In this document: positions 5,757-6,004 of the stretch, in pieces
How the letters are laid out: each line of letters begins with the position of its first letter
Numbering within the stretch: position 1 is the stretch's first letter
From: an uncultured Burkholderiales bacterium
Lineage (GTDB): Bacteria; Pseudomonadota; Gammaproteobacteria; Burkholderiales; Burkholderiaceae
Assembly: GCA_903845315.1 (NCBI GenBank)
Contig: CAIMWY010000159.1
Location: 1-6,004, forward strand
Direction: 5' to 3'
Length of the DNA: 6,004 bases
Program-made: the position numbers and the translations under genes
The notes under the pieces: model-generated
The model's input: the letters and a program-made list of their open reading frames with translations, nothing else
What the model was told of the DNA's origin: nothing
The model's database searches: none

Positions 5757-6004
5757 CCAGCCTCGTTAAGTTGTGATGCTGAAAGGACCGGGCAAGAGAG
5801 ATGCTTGGCGAGTTGTTTCAGGCCGCCGGATGCTCGAGCAATTTCCTCTTCGCGGCTTTCGCCCTTGTTGCGGCCTCCGCGAATTAATTGGAGGTAATCG
5901 ACCACGATCAGCTTTAGTGAGCCGTGACCGTCCCTGATTCGTTCCGCCTCAGTCAGTATGGTATCCGTCGTTTGGCCGGCGCTGGCGTCGATCCAAAGAG
6001 GGCA
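5624..6004 (-). CDS. DnaB-like replicative helicase, RecA-type domain fragment (5'-partial, 3' end lost at junction)
   Basis: The minus-strand frame is open from the right edge through 126 codons to a TAG at 5626-5624. Helicase sequence ends near 5645; the last six or so residues (SPNSLR) are antisense hbd. Visible features, numbered from the window edge, are PLWIDASAGQT (2-12), Walker B LIVVDYLQL (32-40, Asp36), SREEEIARASGGLKQLAK (50-67, cf. DnaB SRQ.E...ISR.LK.LAK), the SASQLN motif (75-80, Gln78), RESRAIAQDAD (86-96) and KLRNGERGG (110-118). The last is the K-x-RNG segment that carries the inter-subunit arginine finger in DnaB. The family unwinds DNA at the replication fork as a hexamer. 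The Walker A region lies beyond the window. The stretch between SQL and RES is shorter than in E. coli DnaB. Start codons inside the window, such as GTG 5905, are internal. A bacterial chromosomal dnaB, or a phage or plasmid helicase, are all possible sources. Confidence 0.85.
   Translation of the reverse strand, partial: CPLWIDASAGQTTDTILTEAERIRDGHGSLKLIVVDYLQLIRGGRNKGESREEEIARASGGLKQLAKHLSCPVLSASQLNEAGQTRESRAIAQDADSLLIIEDDGIRVAKLRNGERGGLLSPNSLR
5645..5650. other. Junction between hbd and an inverted DnaB-like helicase fragment
   Basis: To the left, plus-strand codons match 3-hydroxybutyryl-CoA dehydrogenase up to GDS (5640-5648). To the right, minus-strand codons match a DnaB-type helicase down to RNGERGGLL (5645 or 5648). 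Both matches stop here, and the six bases CAGCAA can belong to either side, so they form a microhomology. No inverted repeat, target duplication, tRNA end or transposase is visible around the point. Both genes lose their 3' ends at the same place, which fits a chimeric join or illegitimate recombination. Confidence 0.75.

Noticed and set aside
5640..6004. Insertion of a prophage, ICE or transposon into hbd
   Set aside because: No integrase, transposase, inverted repeat, target duplication or att-like sequence is visible, and the incoming gene is itself truncated at the boundary. It is not excluded if the far side lies beyond the window, but it is less likely than a chimeric join.

Overview
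The window looks like ordinary chromosomal DNA of a Gram-negative proteobacterium. The best guess is Burkholderiales, perhaps Comamonadaceae. This rests on the gene set (fused isobutyryl-CoA mutase, AMP nucleosidase, short type-I phosphatidylserine decarboxylase, NodIJ-type ABC exporter, short-form 3-hydroxybutyryl-CoA dehydrogenase), the G+C-rich codon use and the family resemblance of the proteins. No rRNA or other marker gene is present, so the assignment is inference.

Layout, left to right. Bases 3-587 (+) are the last 194 codons of icmF, the B12-dependent isobutyryl-CoA mutase, which begins outside the window. Bases 604-2097 (+) are amn, AMP nucleosidase. It overlaps tail-to-tail by 7 bp with psd (2091-2957, -), the phosphatidylserine decarboxylase proenzyme with its D88/H145/S254 catalytic set intact. 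A 137-bp divergent spacer (2958-3094), carrying an imperfect TGCN tetranucleotide tract, separates psd from an ABC-2 exporter pair: a NodI-like ATPase (3095-4015, +) and a NodJ-like permease (4020-4793, +), 4 bp apart. A 93-bp gap with a -10-like box and a good ribosome binding site leads into a 3-hydroxybutyryl-CoA dehydrogenase gene (4887 onward, +).

That last gene is intact in sequence and motifs through residue 254 or 255 and then stops matching its family about 28 residues before the expected end. At the same point (about 5645-5650, a shared CAGCAA) an oppositely oriented fragment begins. It codes for the C-terminal RecA-type domain of a DnaB-like replicative helicase (5645-6004, -), and it too lacks its end at the junction. 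Two unrelated genes both broken at one short microhomology, with no mobile-element end visible, fit a chimeric join (assembly, library or amplification artefact) better than a biological insertion. An illegitimate rearrangement cannot be excluded from one sequence.

Functionally the genes are housekeeping and catabolic: acyl-CoA rearrangement (icmF), adenylate salvage or turnover (amn), phosphatidylethanolamine synthesis (psd), an exporter of unknown substrate, and beta-oxidation or PHB-type 3-hydroxyacyl-CoA chemistry (hbd). Only the two ABC genes form a clear operon. I do not see a novel defence, mobile or biosynthetic system. The two things worth following are the chimeric junction and an apparently repeated leaderless-promoter arrangement, a -10-like hexamer ending 6-7 nt before the ATG, at amn, psd and the ABC ATPase gene.
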